In this document: positions 34,173 to 45,771 of the stretch, in pieces | Layout: each line of letters starts with the position of its first letter | Position numbering within the stretch: position 1 is the stretch's first letter | DNA from: Synaphobranchus kaupii | Lineage: Eukaryota; Chordata; Actinopteri; Anguilliformes; Synaphobranchidae | Reading direction: 5' to 3' | NCBI GenBank assembly: GCA_029718625.1 | Contig: CM056378.1 | Location: forward strand, 59,605,027 to 59,669,026 | DNA length: 64,000 nt | Notes under the pieces: generated by a model | The model's input: the letters and a program-made list of their open reading frames with translations, nothing else | The model's database searches: none | Told to the model about the DNA's origin: nothing | Translations under genes and position numbers: made by a program

Positions 34173-35310
34173 TTAGGGGACCGAGCAGCGTAGCTGTGTT
34201 TTTTTTTGTAAAACACTTAAAATGCTACTCCTCCTACAAAATTTGGCCAATTTACATGAAACCAGGTACACAAACTCCTTAGACCATGCTTCATAAAAGT
34301 TATATACCACTCTATACCACATTATGTGACTCTAGATAAAACGGGGCGTATGTAGTGGGCGTGTCAATGATTTTTAGTGAATTTTTAAATAGTTTCTTAT
34401 ATTTGGATCTATATAGCGCCACCATGTGGCTCGATTGGGTTGAAACTGTAGAGGTCAAGTCCTAATTTTACTCTTAACAGACCTTCCAAGTTTCATAGCT
34501 TTCTGTCAAATCATTTTGGAATTATTAGCATTTTTGTGATAAGCCACGCCCAGTGAAAATTCATTGGCTCGTCATTCGGCCATCTTTTAAATACCCATTG
34601 AAAAATGATTTTGGAATTATCAGCATTTTTGTGATAAGTCACGCCCATTCAAAATTCATTGGCTCGTCATTCGGCCATCTTTTAAAATATCAAAATATAT
34701 ATCTTATATATCTCTATATATCTTTTATGAAGCATGGTCTATGGAGTTTGTGGACCTGGTTTCATGTAAATTGGCCAAATTTTGTAGGAGGAGTAGCATT
34801 TTAAGTGTTTTACAAAAAATGCAAATTTCCTAATGCTAATTAGGAAAATCCAATATGGCTGACTTCATGGATCCTTGAGGCAAATTTGTTCAACATGAGC
34901 AGAGGGACCTGTACACCACATTTTGTGACTCTAGGTCAAACGGGGCGTCGGCAGTGGGCGTGTCAATGTCACAATATTTACACGTGCACTACAGCGCTAA
35001 CAACTGGCCTATCGAGCTTGTGAAATAACAACTCCTAACTCTTTGCCAAGTTTCATAAGAATCAGCAAAGCGATTAAGGAAAAACTCAAAGAAGTAATAA
35101 ATGAGTACATTTAAGTCAAAATGTCGGCAATTTCAAGATGGCGCCCACAAAATTAGTAAAGATCTATGACCCAAATCCGGCTCTTTGTCACTGTAGCAAG
35201 TTATACATCTCTGGAAAGGAATTGTGATTTTTAGTGAATTTTTCAATATTTGTTTATATTTGGAACTATAGCGCCACCACATGGATCGATTGGGATAAAA
35301 CTGTAGAGGT
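34173..35310. repeat. Second block of the 6.3-8.1 kb repeat family
   Basis: It opens TAGGGGACCGAGCAGC like the block at 6339. It then carries the same AAAACACTTAAAATGCTACTCC, GCGCCACCATGTGG and GGGCGTG motifs, mostly on the opposite strand, so internal rearrangement has occurred. Confidence 0.75.
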
Positions 35311-35316
35311 TATGAA

Positions 35317-36975
35317 GATATGTTAGGCCCTCTCTTTCTTCGCATTTCTGCTCCTTTGATTGCTGAATACATAGCTCATATTTTAAATTTCTCCATTTCA
35401 ACTGGTGTAGTTCCTATTGTCTGGAAAACTGCTCATGTTGTCCCCCTGCACAAAAGCGGTGACAGGTGTGACCCAAATAATTACAGACCAATTTCTAAGC
35501 TGTCCTGCTTGGCTAAAATTCTGGAACACTTAGAAATTATTTTAAGTTGATGGTTCACTTAGTGCCAACTCGGTTTTAAGCCCACATCAATCAGGGTTTA
35601 GGCCCCAGCACAGCACTGTGTCTGCTATCACTGTTGTTTTAAATAATATTGTCAATGCCTTGGATGAGAAGAAACATTGTGCTGCTATCTTTGTGGATCT
35701 CTCCAAGGCATTTGATACTGTTGATCATCCTTTGCTCTTGGATACTTTGAGCAGGATTGGTTTTAGTCCTGGTGCATATTCCTGGTTCCTAAATTATCTC
35801 TCTGATCGACAGCAGTCAGTGAACTTCGGATCTGCCCATTCTGAGTTTTTGTCGATTACAAAGGGGGTCCCGCAAGGTTCTATTTTGGGTCCAGTTCTTT
35901 TTATAATTTATATAAATATCATGCTTTCATCTCTAACTCAATGTTATGTCCACTTGTACGCAGATGATACAATTTTGTTTTGTATTGCAGATTCTGCTGA
36001 TCTCGCTGTAAAGAATTTGCAAACCTCCTTTGATATTCTCCAAACAGCACTAAGTGACCTTAAACTTGTTTTAAATGCAAATAAAACCAAGGTTATGCTG
36101 TTTTCTAAACCTAGAGATGCTAGTGACTTTGATTTTAAAATTTCTACTAAGCAAGGATCCTGTATCGAAAGTCACTGTCTATAAATACCTCGGTATTTGG
36201 ATTGACAATCAACTTACTTTTAGATTTCATATGGACAATCTTGTCAAAAAATTGGTTTTCTTTATAGAAATAAATCAAATTTTCCAATATTTTGTAGAAA
36301 AAGGATTGTCGAGGCTGGTTTTCTTTCTGTATTGGATTACGGTGATGTAGTGTACAGGCATGCATCTGCCTCTATTCTCAAACCTCTGGACGCCGTTTAT
36401 CATTCTGCCCTTAGGTTTATTACTGGCGATGCCTATGGTACGCATCACTGTACATTGTATGATAAAGTTGGGTGGTCTTCCCTCTCTCTCAGGTGTGACA
36501 AGCATTTTTATTTATTCATTTATAAGGCCCTTATCGGCAAAGTCCCATCTTATTTAAACTCTATGCTTGTTTGCTCATCGGGATCATATTATACTTGGTC
36601 CTGTGACTGGATTACATTAAATATCCCAAAAGTCCGAACTGAGCTGGGAAGATCTGCCTTCTCATATTGTGCTCCTTCAACATGGAATTCCCTGCAGATC
36701 ATTTTAAAACTAGACTCACTGGTACCTCTGGCCCATTTTAAACCACTGCTTTTTAGTCACTTAAATTCTGTCTGCCCCTGTTTTAATTGATTTGTTTTAT
36801 ATTTGTTTCTTGATTTTTATACGTCTTAATTTGAAATTGATTTGTCTTAATTGTTTTATACCTTGTATGTTTATCTTATTTTATCTCATCATTGTATACT
36901 CAACATCATTGTAAATGAGGGGTGGCCCTCAATGATCTTCGAGTTTAAATAAGAAATAAATAAAATAAAAAAATA
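35317..36975 (+). mobile_element. 5'-truncated LINE (jockey/CR1/L2-like)
   Basis: It contains the reverse transcriptase region and C-terminal domain of a non-LTR retrotransposon, a 3' UTR of about 150 bp, and an AAATAA-type tail to about 36975. The endonuclease domain is missing, as expected for 5' truncation during target-primed insertion. The clade was assigned by eye. Confidence 0.88.
35320..36790 (+). pseudogene. LINE reverse transcriptase, frameshifted
   Basis: Three consecutive frames together carry the RT. First come WKTAHVVPLHKSGD and NNYRPIS (35320-35550). Next are FVDLSKAFDTVDH, GVPQGSILGP and the catalytic YADDT (35618-36184). After that come KYLGIWIDNQLTF and the C-terminal part with LGRSAFSYCAPSTWNSLQ (to 36790). 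The enzyme copies LINE RNA into DNA at a nicked target. At least two frameshifts (near 35550 and 36180) and a probable third near 36290 disable it. A related 3' fragment from another LINE lies at 53500-54455. Confidence 0.9.
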
Positions 36976-36979
36976 AAAA

Positions 36980-38297
36980 AATATATAGTTTATTTGCTTG
37001 CATAAATGCATACCTTGTAATCAAAACATGTCAATATGCCAAAAAATGGTATTATTAGTTAGTTTTGGACCACTTGCCTTATCAACGCGATTGTACTTCA
37101 CGACATCTATTTTACAACTTCTGGTTGCACGACAGCTGCTCATGCCAGCAGTTGCTTGGGAACGGTACATAGATAGCATCATCTTTATAAACAACGTTGA
37201 CACAGACTAGCTAGCTAGTGATCCAATTTTTGTGGACTATATTTGAATATGTATTTTAGCAGTAATGACTATACTGAAGATTACTTAAATTTTTCAAGTG
37301 GTGTTCTGGGTTACAGTGTGAACCCGAATACATGGATGATATTGCAAGGGTAGAAAGAGAGAGAGTGCAACTCGCTGATGCTGTAGCTATTATCAGCTGA
37401 GAGTGAGATAAGGCAAATAAAACGGGCTAATGACAATTGGTGGTGCACCAGTGTGTTTTCAGTGTAACGGTAATTCTGTTAGCTACTTAGATTTAGTTAG
37501 ATTTACAATGTAAACAGGTACGCCCCTCTTTCTTAAACTGAGATTCGTTCTTTTAATTACTCCACAGTGAGAGGTTTATTTGACCAACAACCGCAAATAT
37601 GCAAAACAAAATAAGTTATCAGGACTCGTTTTGTATATGAATTGACGTTTTTGTTAGAAGCTGATTTTGAAATGTGTTTAGTAATTCATTGAGCGAATGT
37701 AGAGAGTTTTTGCTAGCTACAGTTGTCCGTTGCTATTTGCTGCGACTTGAAAAAACAGTAAGTAATGTTAGCCGTCTCGGTTTCTCAATTAAAGTTACTC
37801 ACCTCATCCATAACTTGCGCTCTTTGGATGCTGATATAAGGCGTGGGACGGCACTGGGTTTCAGATGAGGTCTTTCTCTCATGGTTTTCCTCCTTGGTAT
37901 TATAAATTCTTCCTCATCAAAGTTACTAAGTTACTGCAGAGCCTAGGTTCCGGATGTGTGTTTACATACATTTTTAATGATACTAGCCTAACCATAAGCA
38001 TAACTGGTCTGGGGGTTTTTAATGAAAACGTATGGATAATATAGGGTAGCTATAGGGTAGTCGATTGGGTTCTGGAGGTGTGTGGTTACAGCAATTGCGC
38101 AAGGTTGGTGTGGCCTGTGGTGGTGGGGTGGTGGGACCCAATGTGAAATATCTTTTCATGGGGCCCAAATACCTGGCGGTGCCCCTGTATGTACCATACA
38201 TGTTGCTGCCATTTGGATTTTCTGCTAATTTGCATAATATGCAAAATAGTTTCTTAACCAACTTGGACCAGACTTGGTACAAATCATTAAAAATAAT
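36980..38297. other. No gene seen
   Basis: Unassigned sequence between the LINE and the gypsy element. The part from about 38060 to 38297 continues beyond the gypsy element at 45772, so it is the interrupted target. Confidence 0.5.
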
Positions 38298-38302
38298 GTT
38301 TG

Positions 38303-39826
38303 TGTTACGAACCCGGAACGAGACGAACCCAAGTGCAACGACCAGGAGGCAGATTCACAAAAAGGGGGGTTTATTAAATTAAGTGTTGGGGTAGTCCCAA
38401 CACTGTACAGAAAAGGCAATACACAATATTACGCTGGAACAGCAAGGAAGCCCGGGACGGGCTGCTCCAAGCCGGAGCTGGGCTGGCAGGTCTGGAACGT
38501 TCGTTCCAAGCCGGAACTGGACTGGACTGGAACTGGACCGGGAGGTCCACTTTGGGAATCAGGATCTGGAACGGAATGTTCCAAACCGGAACTGGACTGG
38601 ACTGGAACTGGACCGGGAGGTCCACACTGGAATCAGGATCTGGAACGGGTGTGTTCCAAACCGGAACTGGACTGGACTGGAACTGGACCGGGAGGTCCAC
38701 ACTGGAATCAGGGTCTGGAACGGATTTGTTCCAAACCGGAACTGGACAGGACTGGAACTGGACCGGGAGGTCACACTGGAATCAGGGTCTGGAACGGATT
38801 TGTTCCAAACCGGAACTGGACTGGACTGGAACTGGACCGGGAGGTCCACACGGGAAGCAGGGTCTGGAACGGATTGTTCCAAACCGGAACTGGACTGGAC
38901 AGGTAGGTGCACGGCTCACACCTGGACTGGACTGGACTAGCTGGGGAGCGGCTCACTACGGCAGGACAGGAACTGGACCGGAATGACTGCACCGGTACAG
39001 AACAAAACAAAGCAGGTGGGGTTAGTGCAAGGGAAGGCACGGAAATGACCGGGAGGTTCTCACGGAGGTGCAGGGCTTGAGAGGTAGGTGGTTGGTGAAG
39101 CACGGCAGGGCTGGGTAGTGTGGCGTAGCTGCGGTAGGTCCGGAAGGAGCTGACTGGTCTCCAGAGCTCCCGGAACCGGAACCGAAGAACTAGTTGGCTT
39201 CTTCGGCCGGACAGGAACAACTGGAGGGTAGCCAGGTAACACGCCAACCCGGAGCCTACACGAGCTGGAGGTGGAGGTACCGCAACACACACAACGAAAA
39301 CGGGGGGAAACGAACACTGCCACGGGAGAATGGGAGCTGGGTTAGATGGAGGAGAGGGGAAACAGGTTAGCTGCATGAACAACAAGAAATGACTTGGAGG
39401 ATAACTACCAGACTGTAGTTAGGAGCGGAACTCTAGCTGCAAGGGGATAATATCCCACAACCAAGCGAGTAGTTCTTTGAACGCGACCAGGCAAACAACG
39501 AGCATTAACACCGCGTGACGATAGTTAACGAACTGGCGCCGACTGGCAGCCAGCCGAAGGAATAAATAGTGAGGTTAATGACAGAACTAAACAAGGAACA
39601 GGTGTGGAAAATAAACGGGAGTGATTAAGAAACACCAGGTGAGGAAATGCATGCAACGAGGGGGGACGGAGTGAAAAGGCGGAAGTAAGACAACCAGACG
39701 AACAAGACAGAGAAGGAAACGCCCAGACCACAGCAGCGGGGAAAACACGGACAAAAGGATCCAACATGACACGGAGGGAAAACAGGAATATACAGAAAAC
39801 GAACAGGAAGGGAGCGGAACATTACA
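38303..39826 (-). repeat. 3' LTR of the gypsy element, 1524 bp
   Basis: Lies downstream of pol on the minus strand, ends with the TG/CA termini, and is preceded by a polypurine tract. It contains five copies of a 74-75-bp minisatellite (38511-38890). An AT-rich ATTTATT near 39560 could be the core promoter. Confidence 0.95.
38511..38890 (+). repeat. LTR minisatellite, five units of 74-75 bp
   Basis: Unit anchors GGACCGGGAGGTC lie at 38535, 38610, 38685, 38760 and 38834. Each unit is itself built from GGAACTGGACT-type subrepeats. The frames read through it are by-products of the repeat, not genes. Confidence 0.93.
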
Positions 39827-39840
39827 CTACCCCCCCCTCA
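39827..39840 (-). promoter_or_regulatory. Polypurine tract
   Basis: On the minus strand TGAGGGGGGGGTAG lies directly before the 3' LTR, the position where plus-strand DNA synthesis is primed in LTR retrotransposons. Confidence 0.85.
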
Positions 39841-42771
39841 ACGTACGCCCCCTGGCGTACCTGGCGGCCTGGTCTTGAGAGGGAAGCGACTGTGGAAATC
39901 CTGGATCAATGATTGATCCAGGATGAGGCTCCTGTGGAGCCACGACCGCTCCTCAGGACCATACCCCTCCCAGTCCACGAGGTATTGAAAACCCCGACCC
40001 TTACGGCGGATGTCGATAATGCGGTCCACCGTGTAGGCCGGGGCGTTGTCGATGACCCGAACGGGTGGAGGAGGGAGGGTAGGGGCACTGAGGGGGCTGG
40101 AGGCGACAGGCTTGATCTGTGACACATGAAAAACGGGGTAGACCTTGAGGGAGGAAGGGAGGGAGAGTTTAACGGAAACCGGGTTAATGAGACAAACAAC
40201 AGGGAAGGGACCAATAAACCGGGGCCGAAGTTTCTTAGAGGAGGAGGGAAGGGAAATGTTGGATGTGGAAAGCCAGACCTGCTGCCCGGCTCTGTATTTA
40301 GGGGCTGCGGTCCTGTGCAGGTCCGCCAGACGTTGAGAACGGGAATTAGAACGCAGGAGTGCGGTGCGTGCAAGTCTCCACATGCGTTTGCACTTGAGGA
40401 TGTGGGACTTAACGGAGGGGACTGCTACCTCGGCCTCCTGGGCCGACAGGAGAGGGGGTTGGTAACCTAATGAGCACTCGAACGGGGACAGCCCTGTAGA
40501 CGCACTCTTAAGGGAGTTATGGGCGTACTCTACCCAGGGAAGAAAACGGCTCCAGGAGGCGGGATTGCGTGCAGTGACGCACCGCAGGGCGGCCCCCAGG
40601 TCCTGGTTCGCCCTCTCTGCCTGGCCGTTAGACTGGGGATGAAAACCAGACGACAGACTGGCCGAGGCCCCCAGGGCTACACAGAACGCCTTCCACACCT
40701 GGGAGGAGAATTGGGGCCCACGGTCCGACACAATGTCGGATGGGATCCCGTGCAGCCTGACCACCTGTGACACCAGGAGCTCCGCCGTTTCGAGGGCGGA
40801 CGGGAGCTTAGGGAGGGGAACAAAGTGAACCGCCTTGGAGAACCGATCCACAATTGTCAGAATGACGGAGTTGCCCTCTGACAATGGCAGACCGGTGACG
40901 AAGTCAACGCCAATGTGGCTCCAAGGACGGCCCGGGACAGGGAGGGGAAGGAGAAGACCAGAGGGAGGCTGGTGGGAAGCCTTGCTCCTGGCGCACACCG
41001 CGCAGGCCAGGACAAAAGCACGGGTATCCTCCTTGAGCGTGGGCCACCAAAAACTCCTCCTGACGAGGGTGGTCGTTCTGGCAACCCCTGGGTGACACGC
41101 CAGACAGGAGGCGTGAACCCACTCAAGGACCTGGGAGCGGACGGAGTTGGGAACAAACAGGGAGGAGTTAGGGTTACTACGGGGGTCAGGGTGGGAAGTC
41201 TGGGCGGACCTCACAACCTCCTCAATCGTCCAGGAGACCGCAGCCACCATACAGGAAGCCGGTAGAATAGGCTCGGGGTCAGCAGGACTGGAGGGAAGGG
41301 AAAAAACACGGGATAATGCATCCGCTTTGATATTGCGGGAACCGGGGCGGAAGGACACAGAAAAATTAAATCGGGCAAAGAATAATGACCACCTAGCCTG
41401 TCTGGCATTAAGCCTCTTAGCAGACTTTAGATAAATAAGGTTTTGGTGGTCAGTTAAAACAATAAAGGGGCTACCTGCCCCCTCCAGCCAGTGGCGCCAC
41501 TCCTCAAGAGCCAGCTTGATGGCCAGAAGCTCCCGATCCCCGACATCATAGTTCCGCTCGGCGGAGGACAGCCTCCGGGAGAAGAAAGCACAGGGATGGA
41601 GCTTGTTGTCCAAGGCGGCTCGTTGGGACAGAATGGCCCCCACGCCGGTGTCGGAGGCATCCACCTCAATCGTAAATTGGCGAGTGGGGTCAGGGTGACA
41701 AAGAATAGGGGCCGAGGAAAACCGAGCCTTAAGGCGTTCAAACGCGAGCTGGGCCTCGGAGTTCCAACAAAAAGAAAAAGCAGTGGAGGTGAGTTTGGTT
41801 AGGGGAGCAGCAATGACACTGTAATTACGGATGAACCTACGATAAAAATTGGCAAAACCAAGAAACTGTTGCAGGTGCTTACGAGAGGTGGGTTGGGGCC
41901 ATTCTGTCACCGCCTTGATCTTGGCGGGATCCGCCCGGATGCTGCCCTCCTCGATGATGAAGCCGAGGAACGGGACTGAGGAGACGTGGAAGGAGCACTT
42001 CTCTGCCTTAACGAAGAGCTGGTTTTCAAGCAGGCGCTGGAGAACCTCCCGGACATGGAGAATGTGCTCCTGGGGGGACTTAGAAAAAATCAAAATATCA
42101 TCGATATACACGAAAACAGTCTTCCCCAACAGGTCTCGCAGGACGTCATTCACCATGCCCTGGAAGACTGCCGGGGCGTTAGTAAGGCCGAAGGGGACCA
42201 CCAGGTACTCGTAGTGGCCCAACGGGGTATTGAAGGCAGTCTTCCATTCATCCCCCTCCCGTATACGCACCAAGTGGTACGCATTACGGAGGTCGAGCTT
42301 GGTGAAAATGACGGCCTGCGAGAGGGGTTCAAAGGCAGTGTTAATAAGGGGAAGAGGATATTTGTTGCGGATGGTAATTTGATTGAGCCCCCGGTAGTCG
42401 ATGCAGGGCCGTAGTGAGCCGTCCTTTTTCCCCACAAAAAAGAACCCAGCACCAACAGGAGAGGAGGAAGGGCGGATGATGCCCGAGGCGAGGGACTCAT
42501 GAATATACTCCTCCATGGAGAGTTTCTCCGGACCCGACAGACTGTAGAGACGACCAGACGGAAGCTTGGCTCCCGCCAGCAGGTCAATGCAACAATCGTA
42601 GGGTCGGTGAGGAGGTAGGGACAGAGCGCGTGATTTTGAAAAGGTAAGGCAGAGGTCGTGATATTGCTTGGGAACGTTGGACAGATCGGGTTCGGGTAGG
42701 TTGGTGCTGGAATTCTTGGATCCCGGAGGGGGGGAGAGCGGAACGAAGACAGCTAGCCAGACAGTGACCAC
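39838..42771 (-). CDS. Gypsy pol: RT, RNase H, integrase, chromodomain
   Basis: A 977-residue open frame. The RT has LDLRNAYH (Asp160), VPFGLTNAP and YIDD (222-225). RNase H has Asp371, Glu414, Asp441 and Asp484. The integrase has the HHCC zinc domain (His553, His560, Cys590, Cys593) and DDE residues Asp623, Asp683 and Glu719 with 35 residues between the last two. A GPF motif (about 850) follows, and a chromodomain sits at the C-terminus ([20 protein letters not shown], about 905-960), which may steer insertion to modified chromatin. It copies the element RNA and inserts the DNA. The frame overlaps the protease frame by about 190 bp, and the true junction is a frameshift near a run of seven C at 42728-42734. 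The first Met is therefore not the natural start. Confidence 0.95.
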   Translation of the reverse strand: MVTVWLAVFVPLSPPPGSKNSSTNLPEPDLSNVPKQYHDLCLTFSKSRALSLPPHRPYDCCIDLLAGAKLPSGRLYSLSGPEKLSMEEYIHESLASGIIRPSSSPVGAGFFFVGKKDGSLRPCIDYRGLNQITIRNKYPLPLINTAFEPLSQAVIFTKLDLRNAYHLVRIREGDEWKTAFNTPLGHYEYLVVPFGLTNAPAVFQGMVNDVLRDLLGKTVFVYIDDILIFSKSPQEHILHVREVLQRLLENQLFVKAEKCSFHVSSVPFLGFIIEEGSIRADPAKIKAVTEWPQPTSRKHLQQFLGFANFYRRFIRNYSVIAAPLTKLTSTAFSFCWNSEAQLAFERLKARFSSAPILCHPDPTRQFTIEVDASDTGVGAILSQRAALDNKLHPCAFFSRRLSSAERNYDVGDRELLAIKLALEEWRHWLEGAGSPFIVLTDHQNLIYLKSAKRLNARQARWSLFFARFNFSVSFRPGSRNIKADALSRVFSLPSSPADPEPILPASCMVAAVSWTIEEVVRSAQTSHPDPRSNPNSSLFVPNSVRSQVLEWVHASCLACHPGVARTTTLVRRSFWWPTLKEDTRAFVLACAVCARSKASHQPPSGLLLPLPVPGRPWSHIGVDFVTGLPLSEGNSVILTIVDRFSKAVHFVPLPKLPSALETAELLVSQVVRLHGIPSDIVSDRGPQFSSQVWKAFCVALGASASLSSGFHPQSNGQAERANQDLGAALRCVTARNPASWSRFLPWVEYAHNSLKSASTGLSPFECSLGYQPPLLSAQEAEVAVPSVKSHILKCKRMWRLARTALLRSNSRSQRLADLHRTAAPKYRAGQQVWLSTSNISLPSSSKKLRPRFIGPFPVVCLINPVSVKLSLPSSLKVYPVFHVSQIKPVASSPLSAPTLPPPPVRVIDNAPAYTVDRIIDIRRKGRGFQYLVDWEGYGPEERSWLHRSLILDQSLIQDFHSRFPLKTRPPGTPGGVR

Positions 42772-43210
42772 TCCACGCCAGGATACGACCGGCTTGCCAG
42801 TCGATGTGAGGGTTGTGAAGGCGGAGCCAGGTCTGACCCAAAACTATGGAGGATTGTTTAGAGTTGATGAGCAGAAGTTGAATACTCTCCCGATGATTGC
42901 CGGATAAAACGAGCTGTACTGGAACGGTGGAGTGGGTGACTAACCCCAGACTCCTACCGTCTAAGGCAAAAGCAGTAATGGGAGAGGGTAGCAGTTCCGT
43001 GGGGATGCCGGCCCTCCTGGCGAAGGTGATGTCCATGAAGTTAGCGTCGGCACCAGAGTCGATAAGGGCCGACGAGACTTCGGACTTGTCCCTCCAAAGG
43101 AGAGTGGCCTTGAAGACAAGGCGATTCTGAGCTGCATGGCAAGGTATGATTGGGCTCGTCAGTACGCCCAGTTTAACTGGCGAGCCTACTCTTTTGGGCG
43201 AATGGGGCAT
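42584..43210 (-). CDS. Gypsy aspartic protease region
   Basis: The frame enters by -1 shift from gag and reads [10 protein letters not shown]. It then reads [15 protein letters not shown], the catalytic DSG of a retroviral-type aspartic protease, and [18 protein letters not shown], the flap/C-terminal part. It processes the Gag-Pol product. After about 42740 the frame runs out of phase with pol, and the last 50 residues are translated from the wrong frame. It would be the N-terminal part of one pol protein in an intact element. Confidence 0.9.
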   Translation of the reverse strand: MPHSPKRVGSPVKLGVLTSPIIPCHAAQNRLVFKATLLWRDKSEVSSALIDSGADANFMDITFARRAGIPTELLPSPITAFALDGRSLGLVTHSTVPVQLVLSGNHRESIQLLLINSKQSSIVLGQTWLRLHNPHIDWQAGRILAWSGHCLASCLRSALPPSGIQEFQHQPTRTRSVQRSQAISRPLPYLFKITRSVPTSSPTLRLLH

Positions 43211-44148
43211 GAGGCGATCTGGTGGCCTGGTTTGCCACAGTAAAAACAGGATCTAGATCGCAGGCGACGTTGGCGCTCCTCGGCGTTGACCGCAACTCTG
43301 CCCAGTTGCATGGGCTCTTCCTCAGAGACCCCAGACGCCGCTCTGGATCCAGAGGCAGAAGGGTGTGAGCGTATGTGTTGCTGATGCTGATGACCGGAGT
43401 TCCCCCCTCGCTCACGGGCCCGGATACGGAGACGGTTGTCAATAGCGATGGCCAGGCTAATAAGGCAATTGAGTGACGTGGATTCTTCGCGGGTGGCAAG
43501 TTGGTCCTTTAACTCTTCGCTCAGCGCCTGGCGGAAAGTCCCCTGAAGGGCGGTGTCATTCCATCCGGACTCCACTGCGAGGGTACGGAATTGGATTGCC
43601 ATTTCAGCAACGCTACGGCTTCCTTGACGGACCTGAAGTAGGCGTTGAGTTGCGTCTCGCCCACAGGTAGGGTGATCGAATACACGCCGCATCTCAGCGG
43701 TGAAGGCGGCGAAGTTGTTGCAGAGCGCGACTTGGCTGTCCCAAATGGATGTAGCCCACTCCAGGGCACCTCCTCCCAAACTGCTCATTATGAAGGCGAT
43801 CTTACATGGGTCGGAGGCGAAGGAGGAGGGCTGCATCCGGAATACTATGTCGCATTTCATCAGGAATTCGCGACACTTTCCCAATCCCCCGCGGTATAAC
43901 TCTGGATGTTGAACGCGGGGCTCTCGGAGAGAAGTGGGAACAGAAGGATCCACCGGCGGATCCGGCGCGGGCGGTGTAGGGCCCATAGGAATACGCGGAA
44001 GCGGCTGGTGAAGAGCTAGCTGCGCCACTTGCTCCGTGATGCCCCTCAGCACCTCCAACACGTCATCCAAACGTCGGCCCTGTTGGTCGCTGACCGCAGT
44101 TTGGCAGGAGAAGGCGTGACGAATTTGCTCCAGGTCGGCTGGGTCCAT
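43186..44148 (-). CDS. Gypsy Gag
   Basis: A 320-residue open frame starting MDPADLEQIRHAF, only 20 nt after the 5' LTR. It has a proline-rich stretch (about 60-90), then the capsid region (YRGGLGKCREFLMKCDIVF, ALEWATSIWD), and ends with a zinc knuckle [14 protein letters not shown] (Cys301, Cys304, His309, Cys314). Gag packages the RNA and forms the particle. The frame stops at TAG 43186-43188, directly after a slippery heptamer that allows readthrough into protease. Confidence 0.94.
   Translation of the reverse strand: MDPADLEQIRHAFSCQTAVSDQQGRRLDDVLEVLRGITEQVAQLALHQPLPRIPMGPTPPAPDPPVDPSVPTSLREPRVQHPELYRGGLGKCREFLMKCDIVFRMQPSSFASDPCKIAFIMSSLGGGALEWATSIWDSQVALCNNFAAFTAEMRRVFDHPTCGRDATQRLLQVRQGSRSVAEMAIQFRTLAVESGWNDTALQGTFRQALSEELKDQLATREESTSLNCLISLAIAIDNRLRIRARERGGNSGHQHQQHIRSHPSASGSRAASGVSEEEPMQLGRVAVNAEERQRRLRSRSCFYCGKPGHQIASCPIRPKE
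43192..43198 (-). promoter_or_regulatory. -1 ribosomal frameshift site C CCA AAA
   Basis: In the Gag frame the bases read C CCA AAA just before GAG TAG. This fits the X XXY YYZ rule for -1 frameshifting. Slipping back one base gives PKRVGSPVK, exactly the protease frame. A downstream pseudoknot was not modelled. Confidence 0.85.
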
Positions 44149-44168
44149 GATTTTTGGCCAGTTCGTTC
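44149..44168 (-). promoter_or_regulatory. Primer-binding/leader region, 20 nt
   Basis: The whole leader between 5' LTR and Gag ATG is GAACGAACTGGCCAAAAATC. It does not begin TGG as a tRNA-primed site normally does. The second element shares GAACGAACYGGCCA at the same place (50532-50545), so this is the conserved part. Sushi/Tf1-type elements prime from their own RNA 5' end, which may apply here. Confidence 0.6.
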
Positions 44169-45766
44169 TGTTACGAACCCGGAACGAGACGAACCCAAGT
44201 GCAACGACCAGGAGGCAGATTCACAAAAAGGGGGGTTTATTAAATTAAGTGTTGGGGTAGTCCCAACACTGTACAGAAAAGGCAATACACAATATTACGC
44301 TGGAACAGCAAGGAAGCCCGGGACGGGCTGCTCCAAGCCGGAGCTGGGCTGGCAGGTCTGGAACGTTCGTTCCAAGCCGGAACTGGACTGGACTGGAACT
44401 GGACCGGGAGGTCCACACTGGAATCAGGATCTGGAACGGGTGTGTTCCAAACCGGAACTGGACTGGACTGGAACTGGACCGGGAGGTCCACACTGGAATC
44501 AGGGTCTGGAACGGATTTGTTCCAAACCGGAACTGGACAGGACTGGAACTGGACCGGGAGGTCACACTGGAATCAGGATCTGGAACGGGTGTGTTCCAAA
44601 CCGGAACTGGACTGGACTGGAACTGGACCGGGAGGTCCACACTGGAATCAGGGTCTGGAACGGATTTGTTCCAAACCGGAACTGGACAGGACTGGAACTG
44701 GACCGGGAGGTCACACTGGAATCAGGGTCTGGAACGGATTTGTTCCAAACCGGAACTGGACTGGACTGGAACTGGACCGGGAGGTCCACACGGGAAGCAG
44801 GGTCTGGAACGGATTGTTCCAAACCGGAACTGGACTGGACAGGTAGGTGCACGGCTCACACCTGGACTGGACTGGACTAGCTGGGGAGCGGCTCACTACG
44901 GCAGGACAGGAACTGGACCGGAATGACTGCACCGGTACAGAACAAAACAAAGCAGGTGGGGTTAGTGCAAGGGAAGGCACGGAAATGACCGGGAGGTTCT
45001 CACGGAGGTGCAGGGCTTGAGAGGTAGGTGGTTGGTGAAGCACGGCAGGGCTGGGTAGTGTGGCGTAGCTGCGGTAGGTCCGGAAGGAGCTGACTGGTCT
45101 CCAGAGCTCCCGGAACCGGAACCGAAGAACTAGTTGGCTTCTTCGGCCGGACAGGAACAACTGGAGGGTAGCCAGGTAACACGCCAACCCGGAGCTTACA
45201 CGAGCTGGAGGTGGAGGTACCGCAACACACACAACGAAAACGGGGGGAAACGAACACTGCCACGGGAGAATGGGAGCTGGGTTAGATGGAGGAGAGGGGA
45301 AACAGGTTAGCTGCATGAACAACAAGAAATGACTTGGAGGATAACTACCAGACTGTAGTTAGGAGCGGAACTCTAGCTGCAAGGGGATAATATCCCACAA
45401 CCAAGCGAGTAGTTCTTTGAACGCGACCAGGCAAACAACGAGCATTAACACCGCGTGACGATAGTTAACGAACTGGCGCCGACTGGCAGCCAGCCGAAGG
45501 AATAAATAGTGAGGTTAATGACAGAACTAAACAAGGAACAGGTGTGGAAAATAAACGGGAGTGATTAAGAAACACCAGGTGAGGAAATGCATGCAACGAG
45601 GGGGGACGGAGTGAAAAGGCGGAAGTAAGACAACCAGACGAACAAGACAGAGAAGGAAACGCCCAGACCACAGCAGCGGGGAAAACACGGACAAAAGGAT
45701 CCAACATGACACGGAGGGAAAACAGGAATATACAGAAAACGAACAGGAAGGGAGCGGAACATTACA
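44169..45766 (-). repeat. 5' LTR of the gypsy element, 1598 bp
   Basis: 74 bp longer than the 3' LTR because its minisatellite (44371-44830) has six units (anchors 44401, 44476, 44551, 44625, 44700 and 44774). Elsewhere it is nearly identical. Confidence 0.95.
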
Positions 45767-45771
45767 GTTTG

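Larger units (their letters stand above)
38303..45766 (-). mobile_element. Complete Ty3/gypsy chromovirus
   Basis: The element is 7464 bp, flanked by an exact 5-bp duplication GTTTG (38298-38302 and 45767-45771). Two LTRs begin TGTAATG and end GTAACA on the minus strand. Gag, protease, RT, RNase H, integrase and chromodomain follow in Ty3/gypsy order. Outside their minisatellites I noticed only one base difference between the LTRs (39256 against 45196), so insertion looks recent. Close to the sushi/chromovirus group of teleosts by its chromodomain and domain order; this is by recognition, not by phylogeny. Confidence 0.96.

Noticed and set aside
38274..38986. Long overlapping open frames rich in Trp-Thr-Gly and Ser-Ser-Pro in both strands (also 44029-44926)
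   Set aside because: They are translations of the LTR minisatellite. The 74-75-bp unit keeps several frames open by repetition.
39913..43912. Many plus-strand frames opposite gag and pol
   Set aside because: Shadows of the intact minus-strand pol and gag, with no independent domain.
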